Positions 57,616 to 64,000 of a stretch of DNA of 64,000 nt are shown piece after piece. The position numbers were made by a program, and so were the translations under genes. Below the pieces are notes generated by a model. That model was not told the origin of the DNA and did no database searches. It saw nothing but the letters and a program-made list of their open reading frames with translations. The DNA comes from Eriocheir sinensis (lineage: Eukaryota > Arthropoda > Malacostraca > Decapoda > Varunidae): contig NC_066577.1 in the NCBI RefSeq assembly GCF_024679095.1, positions 824,884-888,883 on the forward strand. Reading direction: 5' to 3'. Within the stretch, counting starts at the first letter, position 1; each line of letters begins with the position of its first letter.

Positions 57616-58431
57616 GGCTCGGCTACGCAATGTCCCACCTTCAACCCTGAAGAGCCCTTACAGCAGCGCCACCTTGAGGAGGCAGCCTCCGAACACCGCC
57701 TATCCAATCTTCTGTCCCACGCTAACCAGGTTGACAGAGCGCGGCTCCTTGCTGCCCGGGCTCCTCACAGCGGCGCCTGGCTCTCGGCCCTTCCCGTCGA
57801 GAGACTCGGGCTTCTCCTCCCCGACGAGGCGGTCCGGACAGGAGTAGCCCTGCGACTGGGAGTCCCCACACAGCAGCCCCACCGATGTCGCTGCGGAGCC
57901 ATGGCGGACAGGCTGGGACACCACAACCTGTCCTGCAAGAGAGACCCCGGTCGCCTGCCCCGCCACGCAGCCCTCAACGATGTGGTGTACAGGGCACTGT
58001 CATCTGCCGGTGTGGCGGCCATCCTCGAGCCGCGGGGTCTAGACCGCGGCGATGGACGCCGTCCCGACGGCATCACTATATACCCATTCACGCAGGGCAA
58101 GATGCTAGCGTGGGACGCCACCTGCGTGAACACCTTCGGCAGCACCCACCTCATCGACTGCGCTACCACAGCAGGCGCTGCCGCACGCTCCGCCGAGGCC
58201 CGGAAACGGCAGCGCCACGCCGACCTCGGTCAGCGGTATGACTTCATGCCGCTGACGGTGGAGACGACCGGAGTCCTCGGTCCCGCCTTCAGCGACCTCA
58301 TCAAGACCCTCGGCAGGCGCATCCGAGAGAGGACGGGGGAAAAGCGGGAAGCAGAGTGGCTGCGGCAGCGGGTCAGCCTCGCAGTGATCCGCGGGAACGC
58401 AGCAGCGCTATGCCAGCAGCGCCCCACATAA
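57616..58431 (+). pseudogene. Retroelement C-terminal Cys/His and nuclease-like domain
   Basis: The open frame continues upstream of the first ATG (57901) to the CA tract, giving about 271 residues to the stop at 58429-58431. It begins HLEEAASEHRLSNLLSHANQ and then has SGAWLSALPVERLGLLLPDE. A Cys/His cluster, HRCRCGAMADRLGHHNLSCK, is followed by RHAALNDVVYRALSSAGV, GRRPDGITIYPFTQGK and LAWDATCVNT. An Arg/Glu-rich C-terminus with RVSLAVIRGNAAALC closes it. A Cys/His cluster followed by RPDG and WDxT is common at the 3' ends of RT-encoding elements in marine invertebrates; RPD...WD could be the acidic core of a PD-(D/E)xK nuclease (inference). The frame is intact, but the RT is missing, so it is a truncated copy. 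Confidence 0.7.
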
Positions 58432-58634
58432 GACCCAACTCGTCCTTTATTTTGTTATTCTTTATGTATAATTCTTTAGTTTTTTGTATTATTTATCTGT
58501 AGTATAGTAAAAGATATGGTTGAGTGCCACAGTCATCGGCGTTCCGGCAGGGGCCGATGATTTGCAATGCGAACAATCTAACCGATTGTTCCCATATTAA
58601 CTCCCTTCCGGATGGTGTCTCTTTTTTATTTATA

Positions 58635-58635
<1 letters not shown>

Positions 58636-58699
<64 letters not shown>

Positions 58700-58707
58700 C
58701 ACACACG
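58636..58707. repeat. (CA)n microsatellite
   Basis: About 70 bp of CA with CG interruptions. Confidence 0.97.
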
Positions 58708-58790
58708 CCGGTCTATCTGCTTCATTTAAAAGATAAATACCGGATGTTCGTTGTTCTCGGCGGCTGAATGTGCTTTGATTGATTAAATTA

Positions 58791-58862
<72 letters not shown>
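58791..58862. repeat. (CA)n microsatellite, second
   Basis: About 70 bp of CA with one CG interruption, 85 bp right of the first. Confidence 0.97.
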
Positions 58863-58864
<2 letters not shown>

Positions 58865-59328
58865 TTCGTTCCGTCTCTTCTCCTTTCCACAGTTCCCTGG
58901 CCGTCGCCTCGTCGTCCCTTTGTTGTCGTTGAGGTGTTCACTAACTCTCTCAGTCTCTCCTCTTCCCAGGTGAGTCACTCCCTCACCTCCTGCACTGCCT
59001 TCATCACCGAGGCTGGTTCAGCTCCGTCTTGAGGTAAGGCAGAGCTCCTAGGTGGCCGTGTCCCTCCCTCGCCATGTCTGTTCGTGTGTGTTAGGGCGGT
59101 GTTGGCAGACGCTTCCGCCCCTCTCATCAACAAGGAGGTCAGTCTAGTTCTAATAAGTGTTCCCTTTGGTTCACGGCACAGCAGAAGGGGCAGACTACCA
59201 GAGGGGTCGTAAAGCTACCCTGGAAATGCCCAAACTTCCACGAAAGCCTGGGCAAGTATGTGTTCTTGGTGAGATGATCAACGATTTGAACCTTAGTCTT
59301 GTGTCGCGTCGAGGTATAAGAAACACCT

Positions 59329-59368
<40 letters not shown>

Positions 59369-59725
59369 CACCTCCTAGGAAAGCCTTGTCAAACATGTGT
59401 GCTCGGGCGAGGAAATTCCTCATAATAGAGCGTATAAGTAACGAACAATGGCAGTGTTCATGCCCGGCTGAAGAAGTGAAGGATGAAAAGCTTCAGCTCA
59501 CTTCCCAGACTCATCAACATCACTCATTTTCATCTCCACCAAACAGAGTGGCGGCCACACGAGGGATGGTGACTATTTAGGCTGGAAAGGCGTCTCAGTG
59601 TCTGTACGGGAAGAATAAGGGTTGTTTTCATGCCAGGTTTAGGAAGTCATTGCCAAGAACTCACCGTCTCGCCTGTCAACGCCTCGCAACAATACATCGC
59701 GACCTAACAGAGTGGCCGGTGTGGT
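58865..59725. other. Unassigned sequence with (CT)n at 59334-59366
   Basis: Several donor-like sites (GAGGTAAGG at about 59031) but no domain-bearing exon is recognised. Confidence 0.35.
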
Positions 59726-59726
59726 G

Positions 59727-59940
59727 TCTTTCTCCATAGGACTTAATAATAGGTCTTTCCATGTCAGGTTCACGTGGACTCACCGCTAAAATAACCCATC
59801 AGTTCACTCACCAACGCATCGACATCAATAACAGACTTTCTCCATAGGACTTAATAATAGGTCTTTCCATGTCAGGTTCACGTGGACTCACCGCTAAAAT
59901 AACCCATCAGTTCACTCACCAACGCATCGACGTCAGTAAC
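59727..59940 (+). repeat. 108-bp direct duplication, 2 copies
   Basis: 'ctttctccataggacttaat' through 'caccaacgcatcgac' occurs from 59728 and again from 59836, nearly identical. Confidence 0.93.
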
Positions 59941-59969
59941 AAACCATCTCCACTGAAAATGGACATGAG

Positions 59970-60215
59970 GGGGCAGTGCATTGTGGGCCAAACAGCTGAG
60001 CATCGCTGACGTCACGATCCTCTCCACATTGCAAACCCGCGGGTGTCCACTGCGAGGGAGGGCGTGTCTGTGTTTGTGTCTGTGGCGTGTGTGTGCGTGT
60101 GCCGGCGGCGGTGACTACCTTGGCGTTGCGTGCGTGTGCGTGTGTGTCCTGAGTCCAGTAGCGGCCGTCGGGAGGGTGAGGGCGGCCCAAGCACTGCGTT
60201 CAAGGTGAGTCTGAG
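59970..60215 (+). promoter_or_regulatory. Candidate CpG-rich promoter with CRE-like site and splice donor
   Basis: A palindromic TGACGTCA (cAMP response element type) lies at 60008-60015, in a stretch much richer in CpG than its surroundings. It is followed by GT/CG-rich sequence and an AAGGTGAGT consensus splice donor near 60202. This is the layout of a promoter plus non-coding first exon. No downstream coding exon is identifiable, so the call is tentative. Confidence 0.3.
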
Positions 60216-60650
60216 TGGGTGTGTTGGGCTCGGGCAGGAAGGACCTCGGCACTGGCAAAGAGAACAAGCTCGTTAGGATCAAGGTCACCCGTATCTTATT
60301 CTCCTTCCCTCGGCCTTCAGGTCTTCTTTGTGCTCCTCTCCTTGCTAAGTTGGGCTGGGGAGATAACGCTTCTACGAGGCGGGTATGCTGGACAAAAGAC
60401 TGTGTGTGGGGGGTGAGTCTGAAAGGGTTCATCGTGCGGTATGTTCCTTCTCTCGCGTACACCTCCTGTTCTCTTCGTGTTATTCTCTCTACCAGTTTGG
60501 ACGGAGCGGTGAAGACTTGGTGTATGGTATGGACATGACACGAGACAGCGGAGAGACGGGAAGGGTGACAGGCCAATTTTAGAAGTACACTTAGTTCAAA
60601 TTACGAACACTACTGAAGCCAAGCACCGCCGCGCCACGATTTCTTTGAGC
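60216..60650. other. Unassigned sequence
   Basis: Overlapping short frames on both strands without domain motifs. Confidence 0.35.
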
Positions 60651-60689
60651 TAGCAATGTCTCCTTCCTGGCTCACTCACTGCTCGGCCC

Positions 60690-60842
60690 CACTCTGCCCT
60701 CACGACAACCCCTCCCTCCTCCCTCCTCCTCCTTCCCTCCCTCTCACTCGCCTCCTTCTCTCCCTCCTCCTCCTTCCCTCCTCTCTCGCCTCTTCCTCCA
60801 TTCAGCCTCCTTCCTCCCTCTCCTCCGTCCCTCCTCCCTTTG
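60690..60842 (+). repeat. CCTCCTCC/CCCTC pyrimidine tract
   Basis: About 150 bp of C/T, almost without purines. Confidence 0.9.
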
Positions 60843-61014
60843 CCTACGACACAATGCTTATGTTTCAAGGCCGTGTTTCAGAAGGGGAGCTTATAGACGT
60901 GAACCAGAAACAGTACTTGCTCTAATGGCTTTGGGGGAGTTCATCGTGTTGACCATTTGCTTAACTACCTGAAGCACGTTCAAGAAACAAGTCGTTGACC
61001 TAACAAGTCGTTGA

Positions 61015-62708
<1,694 letters not shown>

Positions 62709-62764
62709 GGCGGTCTCGTGAGGTCACTATGTATTTACTCGTGTGTACATACTTGTATTCCTCC

Positions 62765-62791
62765 AGACAGACAGACAGACAGACAGACAGA
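62765..62791. repeat. (CAGA)n microsatellite
   Basis: About six CAGA units. Confidence 0.95.
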
Positions 62792-63280
62792 AGTTGGACA
62801 GGCGGTGGACAGGAAGATGTGTGAGAGAGAGGAAGTCGGAAGTGTTGAGTCATTTCTTGTCTTTCCTTTCTCCATGTTGAGTTGTTCATTTCTCGCGCCC
62901 TTCCCTCTACAGTAGTCTCGGCGGGGAGATGAACACTTGCTTCAGTACAGAGACAGAAGATGAGGGAGGGAGAGACAGACAGAGAGGAGGTCTGAAGAGA
63001 TAATAGGAATTCTGTATTCCCTTCTCGGTTCCTTCCGTCCCTTCGTCTCGGCCGTGGCTCAACACTGGCAAGGCTGCGGCGGGCGGGAGGGGCTGCAGGG
63101 AAGGGAGGGATTGTTCTCGTATATTTGTCTCCTCTTTGCGTTAGTGTGCTCGGCGCGGAGTCAGCAGTGGTGTGTGCGCACGGGAAGGTGAGGAAGAGCT
63201 GGCGCTGATGATCAAGTTGCTAGTGTGACCATATTGCGTTCTGGCAAAAATGTTGACAAATTTAATATTATACGCTCACT
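62792..63280. other. Unassigned, with a GC-rich island at 63050-63190
   Basis: 63050-63190 is GC- and CpG-rich and ends with GAAGGTGAGG, a donor-like site near 63187. It could be a promoter or first exon, but no coding exon follows. Confidence 0.3.
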
Positions 63281-63283
63281 ATT

Positions 63284-63284
63284 T

Positions 63285-63316
<32 letters not shown>

Positions 63317-63347
63317 GGTGCTACTACTACTACTACTACTACTGGTG

Positions 63348-63387
<40 letters not shown>
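63284..63387. repeat. (CTA)n microsatellite, tail of retroelement copy 2
   Basis: CTA repeats with two GGTG interruptions, at the 3' end of the minus-strand element that follows. Confidence 0.95.
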
Positions 63388-63407
63388 ATAAATGATACCT
63401 CCACCCA

Positions 63408-64000
63408 TGTTTATTTTCCCGACACATAATCATGGAGGGCTCCATAGCTTGGAGGTCATTAGCCCCAACTCTGTTCGCTAATGACTGTGGCATCCAACCA
63501 TATCGCTAATACTACCTGACACTAAATCACCTATCATCTATTACGTCTAGATCCCCCTTTCCTTCCCTACTCAAGTCACTCCCGACCCACCCTAATGTCA
63601 CTCTCCACCACTGTGGCTTCATAGTCCATATTGGAGATGGTGGTGGCTTTTGGGCCAGAGTGTCTGGTGCCCCTGAGACATAGGATGGCCGACCTGAGCA
63701 GGGAGAACGAGAGGCGACACCTCATCCAGGCGACAACGTGGCTCCTTGGCTGATGCTTCTTTTCTGAGATTAGTTCCGCGAGGCGTGCGTAGAAGCATTG
63801 GGCCCTGGGACCCATCCTGCCGGATGTGGTGAAGACGAGGGGGGTGAAGCTGCCCTGATCCACATGTTGGATTCTTTCACCGGATGCCCTTGTCTTCTCC
63901 TGCTCGTTCCTGTGGTGGGCGGCTTCCAGGGGCAGCTCACGGTGACAGGCAGTCATCGGGTCGAATATGGTAATGTCCATGAACGCCTGCTGTCCGCCCA
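63408..64000 (-). mobile_element. Non-LTR retrotransposon, copy 2 (3' end, runs off window)
   Basis: Nearly identical to 3770-4366. The minus frame at 63980-63576 has TIFDPMTACHRELPLEAAHH then QGSFTPLVFTTSGRMG and WMRCRLSFSLLRSAILCLRG. The C-terminal nuclease-like domain is intact here, unlike copy 1. The element continues beyond the right edge of the window. Confidence 0.85.

Overview
This window looks like a repeat-saturated stretch of arthropod nuclear DNA, most likely from a decapod crustacean. The evidence is very long dinucleotide and trinucleotide microsatellites (TG, CT, TA, CTA, CA), blocks of degenerate TTAGG-like GGTTAGGTCAGG repeats, many 5'-truncated non-LTR retrotransposons, tRNA-derived SINEs, piggyBac-, hAT- and pogo-like DNA element remains, and minisatellites with units of 20 to 200 bp. 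The assignment is inference from sequence texture; no rRNA, mitochondrial or marker gene is present to confirm it.

Layout. 0.1-3.8 kb: purine 74-bp repeat, CT tract, T-rich ~140-bp satellite, 440-bp TG tract, ~48-bp repeat, CTA tract. 3.7-5.6 kb: truncated non-LTR element (minus) with a (TAG)n tail; a second copy of its 3' end runs off the right edge at 63.3-64 kb. 6.5-8.5 kb: CT/TA microsatellite, a dispersed ~380-bp repeat and a 1.3-kb foldback element. 8.9-10.9 kb: LINE scrap, then a 42-bp minisatellite enclosed by inverted repeats and interrupted by a tRNA-derived SINE. 11.6-16.0 kb: TA tract, second copy of the ~380-bp repeat, hAT end, a SINE with target duplication, and a 2.1-kb broken LINE (minus). 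16.1-16.7 kb: GC-rich 27-bp minisatellite. 16.8-27.7 kb: a nested structure, with an outer inverted-repeat element (8-bp target duplication) split by a 9.4-kb inner inverted-repeat insertion. The inner one holds pogo/Tigger transposase remains, a palindromic 21-bp array, two opposed LINE relics, a TTAA MITE and a large hairpin. 28.1-31.2 kb: the best preserved LINE (minus, EN plus RT, two small frameshifts). 32.0-33.3 kb: GGTTAGGTCAGG satellites. 34.0-34.9 kb: ~62-bp repeat. 36.05-36.7 kb: the only convincing cellular gene candidate, a seven-finger C2H2 protein. 37.5-42 kb: a 56-bp minisatellite broken by a LINE fragment and by a 1.26-kb TTAA-flanked element, then a ~160-bp satellite. 42.6-47.5 kb: 42-bp, 105-bp and 28-29-bp arrays. 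51.7-56.4 kb: two ~199-bp satellites flanking a 20-bp array. 56.5-62.7 kb: polypurine and polypyrimidine tracts carrying a ~200-bp near-identical inverted duplication, with two retroelement C-terminal fragments between. 59.9-60.2 and 63.0-63.2 kb: GC-rich, possibly promoter-like segments.

There is no operon-like organisation. The coding content is nearly all selfish-element debris. The long open frames over the repeats are produced by units whose length is a multiple of three, or by dinucleotide tracts. The most informative content is the insertion chronology that can be read from elements nested in tandem repeats, plus several structured repeats: palindromic units, inverted repeats around arrays, and ~199-bp satellites.
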